Assembly (NCBI RefSeq): GCF_027533845.1
Contig: NZ_JAPZVN010000004.1
Span: forward strand, 372,001 to 436,000
Origin: Streptomyces sp. RPT161
GTDB lineage: Bacteria; Actinomycetota; Actinomycetes; Streptomycetales; Streptomycetaceae
Direction: 5' to 3'
DNA length: 64,000 bases
A model generated the notes under the pieces. It was not told the origin of the DNA. It searched no databases and was given only the letters and a program-made list of their open reading frames with translations. This document shows positions 33,780-42,064 of this stretch, piece by piece. Each line of letters begins with the position of its first letter. Positions within the stretch are counted from its first letter, which is position 1. The translations under genes and the position numbers were made by a program.

Positions 33780-34790
33780 ATGCGCCGTCACGGAATCAAC
33801 TACGACACCGGGTTCGACCCGTTCGGAGACGAGAGCAGCCGTCCGCACTTCGACGCCGACGCTGTGCGCCGCGACATGGCGGTCATCGTCAACGAACTCC
33901 ACTGCGACGCGGTACGCGTCTCCGGCGCCGACCCCGAGCGGCTCTCCGTCGCCGCGCAGGCGGCCGCGGAGGCCGGGCTCGAGGTGTGGTTCGCGCCGTT
34001 CCCCTGCAACATGGCCCGCGAGCAGCTGATCGAGTACTTCGCCGAGTGCGCCCGGCGCGCGCAGCGGATACGCGCCACCGGCGCCGAGGTCGTCTACGTC
34101 ACGGGCTGCGAGGTGAGCCTCTTCAACCCGGGCTTCATCCCCGGCGACGATCTCGACGCCCGGCTGAACGCCATGATGCACTCGCCGAGCCAGTGGTACA
34201 CCACCGAACTCCCGGCGGTCATTGCCCGGTTGAACACCCTCCTCGCCGATGTCGCGGACGAGGCCCACAAGCACTTCGGCGGGCCGATCAGTTACGCGTC
34301 CGGACCGTGGGAGCACATCGACTGGACGCCGTTCGACATCGTCGGCGTGGACGCCTACCGTGCCCACTACAACGAGGCCACGTTCCCTGACGAGGTACGC
34401 GGACACCTTCGGCACGGCAAGCCGGTGGTCGCCACCGAGTTCGGCTGCTGTACGTACCGGGGCGCGGCCGCTCGCGGCGGCGCGGGATGGATGGTGCTGG
34501 AGAAGGGCGCCGACGGCGAACGCCGCCTCAAGGAGCGGTTGGAGCGCGACGAGCGGGAGCAGTCCCGGTACTTCTCCGAACTCCTCGCCGTGTTCGAGGA
34601 GGAGGGCCTGGACGCCGCCTTCTGGTTCACCTACGCCTCCTGGCACCTCATACACCACTCCTCCGACCCCGCCCGCGACACCGACATGGCCGCTTACGGC
34701 GTACAGGCCGTCCTCCCGGACGGCACGCTCCGCCCGAAGCACGTCTTCCGCACGATCGCCGCCGCCTACGCCAAGGCGAAGGGCGACTGA
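33780..34790 (+). CDS. TIM-barrel, glycoside-hydrolase-like protein of unknown role
   Basis: This 336-residue soluble protein looks like an (alpha/beta)8 barrel. It opens with GINYDTGF, has CDAVRVSGADPERLSVAAQAAAEAGLEVWFAPFP in outline, VYVTGCEVSLF (Glu at ~117, possible acid) and PVVATEFGC (Glu at ~221, possible nucleophile), followed by FWFTYAS. Two Glu residues on strand ends are typical of GH-A clan enzymes such as GH5. Homologues are sometimes labelled abortive infection protein; I see nothing that supports that name. Its start, ATG 33780, follows CAGGAGC. No signal peptide is present. Confidence 0.7.
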   Translation: MRRHGINYDTGFDPFGDESSRPHFDADAVRRDMAVIVNELHCDAVRVSGADPERLSVAAQAAAEAGLEVWFAPFPCNMAREQLIEYFAECARRAQRIRATGAEVVYVTGCEVSLFNPGFIPGDDLDARLNAMMHSPSQWYTTELPAVIARLNTLLADVADEAHKHFGGPISYASGPWEHIDWTPFDIVGVDAYRAHYNEATFPDEVRGHLRHGKPVVATEFGCCTYRGAAARGGAGWMVLEKGADGERRLKERLERDEREQSRYFSELLAVFEEEGLDAAFWFTYASWHLIHHSSDPARDTDMAAYGVQAVLPDGTLRPKHVFRTIAAAYAKAKGD

Positions 34791-34987
34791 GGCCGCGTCA
34801 GGCCCCGATGCCCACATACGCGACCCGGAGCAGTGGGGCGCGGGGGTACCGGGACCGCATCCGGCATGCCCTGGTGTGCAGCGTGAACTGACCGACCGGA
34901 CACGTGAGTTCCCGATTGAACCGCCAACGTCTCGATTCCGTAACCAAGGCCAAACGGATCGGCATCGGCAGGGGAGATCGGAGCGTG

Positions 34988-35842
34988 ATGAGGCGAGCGG
35001 TGGATTCGGGGCGCGGCCAAGCACGTGGGCGCTTCAACGATTCGGCGGACGCCTTGGGCGGCCCGCCGACGATCGCCGTCGAACTCAGCCCGTCCACGAG
35101 GATGTTGCTGGGCACCGTGCTGGCCGTGGTGGCCAGCGCCGTGGGGCTCGGCCTGGTACTGAGCGCCGGTGCGGGGGTGCGCGGCTTCCTGGACTACTTC
35201 GCCGGTGTCATCTCGCTGGTGGCGCTCACCGGCGCGGTGCTGTGGGGGGTCATCAGCACCGACACCGCCTTCCTCGGCCCACGTGGTCGGCTGTGGGCGC
35301 AGGGCGTGCACCGGGGGCTTGGCGTCATATCGCTGGGTTTCCTGGTGCTGCACGTCGGCATCAAGGTCTCCGAGCAGCACGCCTCGCTCGTAGCGGCGTT
35401 CGTGCCGATCGGGTTCTCCGCCCGCGGCGTGCTGATCGCGGTCGGTGTGGTCGCGGGCTACCTGCTGGTGCTCGCGGTGGGCACCGGGGTGGCCCGCAGG
35501 GCGTTCGCCGCCCGGCGGCACCCGGTGCGCTGGCGGATCCTGCACGCGGCCTCGTATGTCTCCTGGCTGGCGGCGCTGGTGCACGGGCTGAAGGCGGGGC
35601 GGCCCGCCGCGTGGTGGGTCACCGCGTCGTACATCGCCTGCATGATCGCCGTCACGGCCGTGGTGGCGGTGCGCATGCGCGGACCGGCCCGCCAGGAACG
35701 CGCCCCGTCGATACGTCGTCCCCCCATCGCGCCGACCGGCCGCCGCCGGGCGGGCGGTCGGCGCAGACGGACGGACCGCAGGAACCCGCCGTACCCGTAC
35801 GCCCCGGAGACGACCCGGTCACGGATCGAGGGCCGCCGATGA
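34988..35842 (+). CDS. Ferric-reductase-like/cytochrome b-type membrane protein
   Basis: This 284-residue protein has about six hydrophobic helices between residues ~40 and ~235. Histidines on helices match the heme-ligand spacing of ferric-reductase-like transmembrane proteins: QGVHRGLGVISLGFLVLHVGIKV and WRILHAASYVSWLAALVHGL. The N-terminus and the last ~50 residues are basic and disordered. ATG 34988 is chosen (GTG one codon earlier is possible). Its stop overlaps the start of the NuoF-like gene (ATGA), so the two are translated together and probably form one electron-transfer complex. Confidence 0.8.
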   Translation: MRRAVDSGRGQARGRFNDSADALGGPPTIAVELSPSTRMLLGTVLAVVASAVGLGLVLSAGAGVRGFLDYFAGVISLVALTGAVLWGVISTDTAFLGPRGRLWAQGVHRGLGVISLGFLVLHVGIKVSEQHASLVAAFVPIGFSARGVLIAVGVVAGYLLVLAVGTGVARRAFAARRHPVRWRILHAASYVSWLAALVHGLKAGRPAAWWVTASYIACMIAVTAVVAVRMRGPARQERAPSIRRPPIAPTGRRRAGGRRRRTDRRNPPYPYAPETTRSRIEGRR

Positions 35843-37347
35843 ACAACCTGCCGGTACGCAGCCTGGCCAGCGACCTGCCCGAGGTGCGCCCGTTCGGACT
35901 GCCGCGACTGACCGCCGGAATGGACATGGCGGCGCGACTGGACTGGACCACACACCTGTCCGTACACGGCCCGCTGCCCGACCTCACGCTGCCCCAACTC
36001 ACCGAGCTGGCAACGGACATCGACCTGCGCGGCCGGGGCGGCGCGGGCTTCCCCTTCGCCCGGAAACTGCGCGCCGTGGCCGACTCGGCCCGCAAGCGGC
36101 GCACCCGTACCGCCGTGGTGGTCAACGGCTGCGAGGGCGAACCGGCCTGCCGCAAGGACACCGTGCTGCTGGCCCGCGCCCCTCATCTGGTGCTGGACGG
36201 CGCGTTGTTGGCCGCCGAGGCGCTGGGCGCTGAGCAACTGGTGGTGGGCGTCACCCAGGGGCCGCTGGAGGAGTCGGTGCGCGCGGCGCTGGCCGAGCGC
36301 GGGCTGTCCGACCGGCGCGGACGGCGGCTGCGGGCCCGGGTGTTCCGGATGCCGGAGCGTTTCGTATCCGGCGAGGCAACGGCGTTGCTGAGGGCGGCGG
36401 ACGGCGGCCCCGCGCTGCCGCCCGGCCGCCGGGTGCGGTCCGCCGAGCGCGGGCTGTCCGGGCTGCCCACGCTGGTGTCCAACACCGAGACGTTCGCGCA
36501 GATCGCGGTGGCCGCCCGGATGGGCGCGGAGTACTACGCCGCGACGGGTGCGCCCGAGGAGCCGGGCACGGTGCTGCTCACCCTCGGCGGCTCGGTGCCG
36601 CGACGGGTGGTGGTGGAGACCCCGACCGGGGTGCCGCTGGCGCACGTACTGGAGAGCTGCGGCACCGGCATCGGCCAGGGTGTGCTGGTCGGCGGCTACC
36701 ACGGCGCCTGGCTGGATCCCAGCGCCGCCTCGATGGCCTCGATCTCCCGTACCAGCATGGCCGCGCACCGGGCGACGCTCGGCGCGGGGGCGGTGCTGCC
36801 GCTGTCGTACGACGTGTGCCCGCTGGGTGAGACGCTGCTGGTCGCGCGGTGGCTGGCGGCCGAGACCGCGGGCCAGTGCGGGCCGTGCCGCCTGGGCCTG
36901 CCCGCGCTCGCCGGTGCGCTGGCCGACGTGCTGGCCGGCGGCGGGCAACCCGCCTTGGAGACGCTACGGCAGTACGCGGGGTCGGTGCGCGGCCGGGGCG
37001 CGTGCAAACACCCGGACGGTTCGGCCCGGTTCGTACTGTCGGCGGTGAACACGTTCACCGATGACCTGGCCGCCCATGTGCTGGGCGGCGGCTGCGGGCG
37101 ACCGGTGGCCGGGCTGCTCCCACTGCCGACGGACGACGGGCCGGGTGTCGGCGAACGGCTCGCCGTGGACTGGACGTTGTGCGTGGGGCACGGGCTGTGC
37201 GCCGACCTCCTCCCGGAGGCGATGCGCCTGGACCGTGACGGCTACCCGGTCTTCGACGACGCCCCGCTCCCGGACTACCTGCTGCCGCGCGCCCGCAGGG
37301 CGGTGGCCCGCTGCCCGGCGCTGGCGCTGCGCCTGGAAAGGCGGTGA
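35839..37347 (+). CDS. NuoF-like (SLBB) iron-sulfur/flavin oxidoreductase with C-terminal ferredoxin-like domain
   Basis: This is a 502-residue protein. Residues ~45-220 resemble the FMN/NADH domain of NuoF (DLRGRGGAGFPFARKL, VVNGCEGEPACRKDTVLLARAPHLVLDG), and the SLBB-type region follows to ~320. The 4Fe-4S segment has GQCGPCRLG and a later Cys in GACKHPDG. The last ~65 residues add a small ferredoxin-like domain (LCVGHGLC with a later RCPAL), whose three Cys suggest a 3Fe-4S cluster. The likely role is to pass electrons from NAD(P)H to the heme protein encoded just upstream. Confidence 0.85.
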   Translation: MNNLPVRSLASDLPEVRPFGLPRLTAGMDMAARLDWTTHLSVHGPLPDLTLPQLTELATDIDLRGRGGAGFPFARKLRAVADSARKRRTRTAVVVNGCEGEPACRKDTVLLARAPHLVLDGALLAAEALGAEQLVVGVTQGPLEESVRAALAERGLSDRRGRRLRARVFRMPERFVSGEATALLRAADGGPALPPGRRVRSAERGLSGLPTLVSNTETFAQIAVAARMGAEYYAATGAPEEPGTVLLTLGGSVPRRVVVETPTGVPLAHVLESCGTGIGQGVLVGGYHGAWLDPSAASMASISRTSMAAHRATLGAGAVLPLSYDVCPLGETLLVARWLAAETAGQCGPCRLGLPALAGALADVLAGGGQPALETLRQYAGSVRGRGACKHPDGSARFVLSAVNTFTDDLAAHVLGGGCGRPVAGLLPLPTDDGPGVGERLAVDWTLCVGHGLCADLLPEAMRLDRDGYPVFDDAPLPDYLLPRARRAVARCPALALRLERR

Positions 37348-37350
37348 GGC

Positions 37351-37369
37351 GGCCCGCGGGGCGCGGGCC
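37351..37369 (+). terminator. Short hairpin after the NuoF-like gene
   Basis: The 8-bp arms GGCCCGCG (37351-37358) and CGCGGGCC (37362-37369) have a 3-base loop and start four bases after the stop. They probably terminate the two-gene operon. Confidence 0.6.
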
Positions 37370-37441
37370 TGTCCCGTACAAGGTCCGGTCGCTCAAGAGG
37401 GGCCGGGGCCCGGCGGTAGGAGGGAACGCGGGACGCCCGGG

Positions 37442-38014
37442 TCAGCGGCGGGTGTAGGGGGCCACCAGCGTCGCGGAGGCGACCGCCCGGTGCTGCAGTT
37501 CGCGCAGGGTCTGGGCGGGCGGGGTCTTGGCGTTCAGGGACGCGGGGGTCCGCTCGCGCAGTGCGTACAGGGTGAGTTGGTAGTGGTGCGTGGTGCCGTG
37601 TGGTGGACACGGGCCGTCGTAGGTGGCCTCGCCGAAGTCGTTGAGCGCCTCGCGGGCGCCCGGCGTGAGGTGGTGGGCGGTCAGGCCGTGGGCGTCGGCG
37701 GGGATGCCGAGCTGCAGCCAGTGGATCTTGTGTGCGTCCAAGTCGACCATGGACACGGCGAGTTCGGCGGTCCCCGCGGGCACATGCGCGAAGTTCAGGC
37801 CCGGTGAGTAGTCCCGTGGGTCGTCACAGGTCATCAGCCGGACGAAGGCACCGGACCGGTCGAAGCCCTGGCCCCGGGTGAGCGTGAGGCCGGTGGCCGT
37901 CGTGCCGGTCGGCGGGCCGCCGGGCGCGGTCTTCGGTCCGCCACCGGAGCAGGCGGCGCACACCAGCAGTGCCGCCACGGTCGCCATGAACGCCTGGGCG
38001 CGGTGTCCTCGCAT
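37442..38014 (-). CDS. PEBP/YbhB-family lipoprotein
   Basis: This 190-residue protein has a lipoprotein signal: a hydrophobic helix ends in LLVCAACSGGG, so Cys at ~22 is probably lipidated. The rest is a phosphatidylethanolamine-binding-protein fold (YbhB/YbcL, Raf-kinase-inhibitor-like). It shows SPGLNFAHVPAGTAELAVSMVDLD, HWLQLGIPAD, NDFGEATYDGPCPPHGTTHHYQLTLYAL. The ligand is unknown. The start is ATG 38014. It lies just before, and on the same strand as, the DUF7144-like gene, with a ~30-base gap. Confidence 0.88.
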   Translation of the reverse strand: MRGHRAQAFMATVAALLVCAACSGGGPKTAPGGPPTGTTATGLTLTRGQGFDRSGAFVRLMTCDDPRDYSPGLNFAHVPAGTAELAVSMVDLDAHKIHWLQLGIPADAHGLTAHHLTPGAREALNDFGEATYDGPCPPHGTTHHYQLTLYALRERTPASLNAKTPPAQTLRELQHRAVASATLVAPYTRR

Positions 38015-38044
38015 GGCGCCTACTGTAGGCACGCGAACATGTTC

Positions 38045-38467
38045 CTACGGTGACCGAGCCGACTGGACGCGCCCGCCGTAGACGCTCAGCCCGTAGATGG
38101 CGGCGACGTCCAAGGCGATGATCAGTACGGACCACACGGGGTAGGCCGGGATGAAGAACATGTGCGCGAACGCGTTCAGGCCCAGCACCACGACGCCGAA
38201 CCAGCGCGCCCACTCGGCCCCCGTCGACAGTACGCCGACGCAGGCGAACGCCTGGAGGATCGCCAGCGCGAGCAGCAGCCAGCCGAAGGTCCGCAGGTCG
38301 CCGAGGACGAAGTGGGCGTTGCCGAGGAAGACGTGCGAGTTGACGATGGCCGCGATGCCGTCGAGTCCGTTGAAGAGTGCCAGCAGTCCCAGCATGACCC
38401 CTGCGAACACCGCCAGACCGCGGCCTTCCTGCTCTGCCACGCCGGCCCGGTAGGCATGTGAAGTCAT
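38045..38467 (-). CDS. Four-helix membrane protein (DUF7144-like)
   Basis: This 140-residue protein has four predicted membrane helices (about residues 18-40, 55-80, 85-105, 108-130). The family-like pattern includes GVMLGLLALFNGLDGIAAI and GWLLLALAILQAFACVGVL. Such small actinobacterial membrane proteins have no known function. ATG 38467 has GGAGG upstream. It may be co-transcribed with the PEBP lipoprotein gene downstream. Confidence 0.8.
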   Translation of the reverse strand: MTSHAYRAGVAEQEGRGLAVFAGVMLGLLALFNGLDGIAAIVNSHVFLGNAHFVLGDLRTFGWLLLALAILQAFACVGVLSTGAEWARWFGVVVLGLNAFAHMFFIPAYPVWSVLIIALDVAAIYGLSVYGGRVQSARSP

Positions 38468-38658
38468 AGAAACCTCCATGTGTGGCCCCTTCTGACCTCT
38501 TCCCGTTTTGGGAGAGGACCTACCGGTGCCACCGTCCGGAGCCGTGCCGTCTCCCCCCGTTACCAGCGCCGGCGCTGATGGGGGTGGCCGCCAGGATGAT
38601 CTTCGGCGCCGTGGATGCCGGGCCGCGCGGGCAGGAGCGCGGCGCCCGGGACCGCGGG

Positions 38659-38703
38659 GCCGGTGACCGCGAGGGCCGGTGACCGCGAGGGCCGGTGACC
38701 GCG
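38659..38703. repeat. Short tandem repeat, 16-bp unit, 2.8 copies
   Basis: The unit GCCGGTGACCGCGAGG occurs at 38659-38674 and 38675-38690 without change, then 13 bases of a third copy. It ends just before the stop of the minus-strand gene at 38706, in its 3' flank. This could be a slippage product. Confidence 0.85.
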
Positions 38704-38705
38704 GA

Positions 38706-39221
38706 TCAGCCCGCGGTCTCGGTGCCCTCGAAGTAGGACTCCAGTACCGCGTCCAGTTCCGCCGCCCACTGCTTGGGCAGGCTCCGGTTGGGAGCCTCGA
38801 TGTCGGCGTCGTAGCTGCGGCGGCCGGTGGTGTACACGGTGACGGTGAGGCGGCGGCCGAACCGGGGGGTGTCCATCTCCACCGCGCCGATCTCCGACCA
38901 GCCGAACTCGGCCGTCTCGTCGTCCAGCCGGAGGGTGACGCCGGTGCTGTCGACGGTGATCGAACCGCGTCGGTCGGACACCTCGAAGGCCGGGCCGTCG
39001 GCCACCGGTCGCGGCTCCTCCTCGGCGGCGGCTGCCTCCGGTTCGGGTTCCGTCTCCGGTTCGGTGCGGGCGTCCTGTGCGGCGTCGGGCAGCACGGCGT
39101 CCGGTACCGGCGGCTGCTCCTCCGCCTCGGCAGGGCGCGGCGGGGTCAGGCCGGGGACGTACGCCGGATCGGTTCCGGCGGCGTGCACGGACGGGCTGTT
39201 CTGACCTATGCGGTGCTCCAC
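38706..39221 (-). CDS. Hypothetical protein with Glu/Pro-rich linker and C-terminal PH-like domain
   Basis: This is a 171-residue protein of unknown function. Residues ~1-75 are disordered, with Pro, Glu and Ala, including repeated EPE. From ~80 it has a compact beta-rich domain (GSITVDSTGVTLRLDDETAEFGWSEIGAVEMDTPRFGRRLTVTVYTTGR in outline), similar in pattern to bacterial PH-like domains, followed by a C-terminal helix. GTG 39221 is the likely start. It is downstream of the L,D-transpeptidase on the same strand, separated by a terminator. Confidence 0.65.
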   Translation of the reverse strand: MEHRIGQNSPSVHAAGTDPAYVPGLTPPRPAEAEEQPPVPDAVLPDAAQDARTEPETEPEPEAAAAEEEPRPVADGPAFEVSDRRGSITVDSTGVTLRLDDETAEFGWSEIGAVEMDTPRFGRRLTVTVYTTGRRSYDADIEAPNRSLPKQWAAELDAVLESYFEGTETAG

Positions 39222-39248
39222 GGCGGGCAGTATGGCCGATGGAGCTGT

Positions 39249-39285
39249 GCGGGCGGTAGCCGGGCCGGGCCCGCTTACCGCCCGC
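39249..39285 (-). terminator. Hairpin after the first L,D-transpeptidase gene
   Basis: The arms GCGGGCGGTA (39249-39258) and its complement (39276-39285) surround a 17-base loop, 8 bases past the minus-strand stop. Confidence 0.7.
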
Positions 39286-39292
39286 TTGACGC

Positions 39293-40276
39293 CTAGGCGC
39301 CGGTGGTCTGCTGGCCGGTGGCGCTGTCCGCCAGCCACTGGGTCCAGGAGACGTTGAAGTCCGCGTAGCCGTTGTCCCCGGCGGCGTCGCCGCGCGGCGA
39401 GCCGGAGATGGTCACCGGGTCGCCCTGCTCGACGTTGTTGTAGAACCACTTCGCGTCGTCCAGCGACAGGTGGACGCAGCCGTGCGAGCCGTAGCTGTGG
39501 CCCGGGTACGGGTCGCCGGTGGAGTAGTGGACGTACGTGCCGGACGTGGTGAGCTGTACGTCCCAGGGCAGCGTCAGGTCGTAGAAGTTCGGGTTGCTCT
39601 TGTCGCAGGTGATGCCCACGCTGCACGAGGTCATCCGCACCTTGGCCTGCTTGTCCATCACGGCCATGGTGCCGTCCCAGGACGGGAAGTCCGGGCTGCC
39701 CGCGTCGATGGCCATGGTGCGCACCACCGAGCCGTTGCGGGTGACCTTCATGGTGTGTCCGGTCACCGAGACGCTGGCTTCGAAGTCGGCGCCGATGGTG
39801 AAGCTGTGCTGGTAGCTACGGGTGCCGTAGCGGCCGTTTCCGTCGCTGACCCCGTTCAGGTCGGCGTTGAGGGTGACCTTGGTGCCGGACGGCCAGTAGT
39901 CCTTGGGCCGGAAGTCGACCCGGGTGTCGCTGAACCAGTGCCACGCGCCGGTGACCGGTGTCGAGGTGGTCACCTTCAGGTGCCGCTCGACGGCGGCCCG
40001 GGCCGAGTGCGCCACCGGGTTGGAGAACTGGACCGATATCGGCATGGCCACGCCCACGGTGCTGCCGTTCTCCGGTGCGATGGTGTCCAGCAGCATCGGC
40101 GGCCCGGCGGGCCGGGTCGGCGACGGGTGCGCGCTCGGCTTGGCCTTCGTGCCGGGCTGCGCGGACGCCTTCGCGTCGGTGGTCGAGGCCATCGCGTGCC
40201 CACCGCACGCGGTGGCGCTTGTCAGCACCGCACCAGCCAGTAGTGCCATCCCGATGCTGCGCTTGATCCGCCCCAC
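39293..40276 (-). CDS. L,D-transpeptidase with Ig-like domain (copy 1)
   Basis: This 327-residue secreted or lipid-anchored protein begins with a signal sequence ending in TSATACGG (a possible lipobox). The Ig-like Ldt domain (about residues 60-150; AHSARAAVERHLKVTTSTPVTGAWHW in outline) precedes the YkuD catalytic domain (about 165-310), with YGSHGCVHLS containing the catalytic Cys. It forms 3-3 cross-links in peptidoglycan. GTG 40276 is chosen by comparison with the paralogue; GTG 40288 is the alternative. It is a tandem duplicate of the next gene, ~65-70% identical by eye. Confidence 0.92.
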   Translation of the reverse strand: MGRIKRSIGMALLAGAVLTSATACGGHAMASTTDAKASAQPGTKAKPSAHPSPTRPAGPPMLLDTIAPENGSTVGVAMPISVQFSNPVAHSARAAVERHLKVTTSTPVTGAWHWFSDTRVDFRPKDYWPSGTKVTLNADLNGVSDGNGRYGTRSYQHSFTIGADFEASVSVTGHTMKVTRNGSVVRTMAIDAGSPDFPSWDGTMAVMDKQAKVRMTSCSVGITCDKSNPNFYDLTLPWDVQLTTSGTYVHYSTGDPYPGHSYGSHGCVHLSLDDAKWFYNNVEQGDPVTISGSPRGDAAGDNGYADFNVSWTQWLADSATGQQTTGA

Positions 40277-40413
40277 GCCTTGCTCCACTCACGTCACTTC
40301 ATCGGATTTCAACATCCCCAGAGACATCGACTGTAAGCAACGGGTTCCAGGGAGGTTGCAAAGCAAAGGCCAAAATTCGGACTCGGCGGCATGTTTCGCA
40401 GATACGGTGCCGC

Positions 40414-40454
40414 GAAAAACGCCCAGGCCCAGGTCGCTGACCTGGGCCTGGGCG
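40414..40454 (-). terminator. Intrinsic terminator with U-tract after the second L,D-transpeptidase gene
   Basis: The 16-bp arms, 40420-40435 and 40439-40454 (CGCCCAGGCCCAGGTC and its complement), have a 3-base loop. On the minus strand they are followed by GTTTTT, making this one of few U-tract terminators in the window. Confidence 0.85.
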
Positions 40455-40468
40455 GTGCGGTACGGGAG

Positions 40469-41470
40469 TCAGGCGGTGGTGGCGCCGGTGGCGCTCCCCG
40501 CCAGCCACTGCGACCAGCTCAGGTCGTAGTCCGCGTAGCCGTTGTCCCCGGCGGCCTTGCCGCGCGGTGAACCCGTGATGGTGACCGGGTCGCCTTGCTT
40601 GGCGTAGTTGTAGAACCACTCGGAGTCGGCCAGCGACAGGTGGACGCAGCCGTGCGAGCCGTTGGCGTGGCCCGGGTGCGGGTCGGCCGTGGAGTAGTGG
40701 ACGTACGTGCCCGAGAAGGTCAGGTGGACGTCCCAAGGCAGCGTGATGTCGTAGTAGTTGGGGTTGTGCGGGTCGCAGGTGATGCCCACGCTGCACGACG
40801 TCATCCGCACCTTGGCCTGCTTGTCGATCACCGCCATGGTGCCGTCCCAGGACGGGAACTGCGGGCTGCCCGCGTCGATCGGCATGGTGCGTACCAGCTT
40901 GCCGTTCCGGTACACCCTCATGGTGTGGCCCGGCACGGAGATGGTGGCCTCGACGTCGGCGCCGATTGTGAAGGTGTGCTGGTAGCCGTGGACGCCGTAG
41001 CGGCCGTAACCGTCGCCTACTCCGGTCAGGTTGGCGTTGAGCGTGACCCTGGTGCCGGACGGCCAGAACTTCTGCGGGCGGAAGTCGACCCGCCGGTCGC
41101 CGAACCAGTGCCACGCGCCGGTGACCGGTACCGAGGTGGTCACCTTCAGGTGCCGCTCGATGTTGGCCCGGGCCGAGGGCGCCACGGGGTTGGAGAACAC
41201 CACCGATATCGGCATGGCCACGCCCACGGTGCTACCGCTGCTGGGCGTGATCGAGTCCAGCAGCATCGCCGCGCGCGACGAGTGGGCCGCTGCCGGGCGC
41301 GCACCCGCCTTGTCCTTGGCGGCCTGCGGCGCGCTCGCCTTCACCGGCGCCTTGGTCGCCGCCTTGCCGTCCGGCGTCGCCGCCATCGCGTTGCCGCCGA
41401 ACACACCCGTACCGGCCAGTACCGCACCGGCCAGTAGTGCTACCCCAGCGCTGCGCTTTCTCCGCCCCAC
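40469..41470 (-). CDS. L,D-transpeptidase with Ig-like domain (copy 2)
   Basis: This is a 333-residue paralogue of the adjacent gene with the same order: signal peptide (ending NAMAAT), linker, Ig-like domain (SARANIERHLKVTT) and YkuD domain with NGSHGCVHLS. It lacks the possible lipobox Cys of copy 1, so it is probably secreted free rather than lipid-anchored. The start is GTG 41470 after AGGAG. Copy 1 lies ~190 bp downstream, and the terminator between them implies separate transcripts. Confidence 0.92.
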   Translation of the reverse strand: MGRRKRSAGVALLAGAVLAGTGVFGGNAMAATPDGKAATKAPVKASAPQAAKDKAGARPAAAHSSRAAMLLDSITPSSGSTVGVAMPISVVFSNPVAPSARANIERHLKVTTSVPVTGAWHWFGDRRVDFRPQKFWPSGTRVTLNANLTGVGDGYGRYGVHGYQHTFTIGADVEATISVPGHTMRVYRNGKLVRTMPIDAGSPQFPSWDGTMAVIDKQAKVRMTSCSVGITCDPHNPNYYDITLPWDVHLTFSGTYVHYSTADPHPGHANGSHGCVHLSLADSEWFYNYAKQGDPVTITGSPRGKAAGDNGYADYDLSWSQWLAGSATGATTA

Positions 41471-41605
41471 GCTCCTGCTCCGTTCATGTCAGGTCAGATG
41501 TCACCGCCGTCTGAGACACGGGACCCGTGCGAACGGTTGCGGGCGGGGGGCAAAGCATCGGCCAAGAAAGCCGGTTGGGTGCCCGGCCGTTCTGCGCCCC
41601 CACCT

Positions 41606-41643
41606 ACTTGACGTTGATTCAAGTACTTTCCTAGCATTCAAGT
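41606..41643. promoter_or_regulatory. Promoter with three ACTTGA/TCAAGT half-sites
   Basis: TTGACG (41608-41613) and TAGCAT (41632-41637) are 18 bp apart. Half-sites ACTTGA (41606-41611), TCAAGT (41619-41624) and TCAAGT (41638-41643) surround and overlap them; the last two start 19 bp apart. This is a plausible autoregulatory site of the winged-helix regulator encoded second in the operon. Confidence 0.6.
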
Positions 41644-41644
41644 C

Positions 41645-42064
41645 ATGGATGTGAGCGAAGCACTCGACACGATCGGCCACGCTCGGCAGCTCTCCCGCAA
41701 GGACGAGTCGGCCTGGTCCTTCGTCGTTCCCGGGAGCCTCTTCAGCGTCGCGGCGTTCAGTTTCGGCGGATCGCTGCTGCTGCGCGGGACCAGCTGGATG
41801 GAACCGCTGATCGCCATCGGGTTCGTGGCGGCCGTCGGCGTACTGGTCGGCACGGTGCTGTTCGTGCGGCGTGGCGGCATCACCCCGCTGCCGGGAGCCG
41901 GGCTGACGATGGGGCAGCGTTGGCGGTTCATGTGGCTTGAACTCGCCGTGGTCAGCGTCGAGGTCGTGGTCTGGCTCGCGGACGGGCTCGGCTGGGCCTT
42001 GCTGCTCGCGGGGGTGCTCGGCTGGGTCCCCACGGGGATGCGCGAAAGGGCGCGCAGGAAGTGA
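41645..42064 (+). CDS. Four-helix membrane protein, partner of a winged-helix regulator
   Basis: This is a 139-residue protein. A short cytosolic N-terminus precedes four hydrophobic helices (about residues 28-48, 53-75, 95-110, 113-130), with charged loops. No known motif is present. Start ATG 41645 is two bases after a TCAAGT half-site. Its end overlaps the next gene by four bases (GTGA), so the membrane protein and regulator are co-translated. Such pairs are common, with the regulator controlling its own operon. Confidence 0.75.
   Translation: MDVSEALDTIGHARQLSRKDESAWSFVVPGSLFSVAAFSFGGSLLLRGTSWMEPLIAIGFVAAVGVLVGTVLFVRRGGITPLPGAGLTMGQRWRFMWLELAVVSVEVVVWLADGLGWALLLAGVLGWVPTGMRERARRK

Noticed and set aside
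33780-34790. Abortive-infection (phage defence) gene
   Set aside because: No Abi motif, nuclease, kinase or toxin feature; the sequence reads like a TIM barrel. No other defence gene is present in the window.
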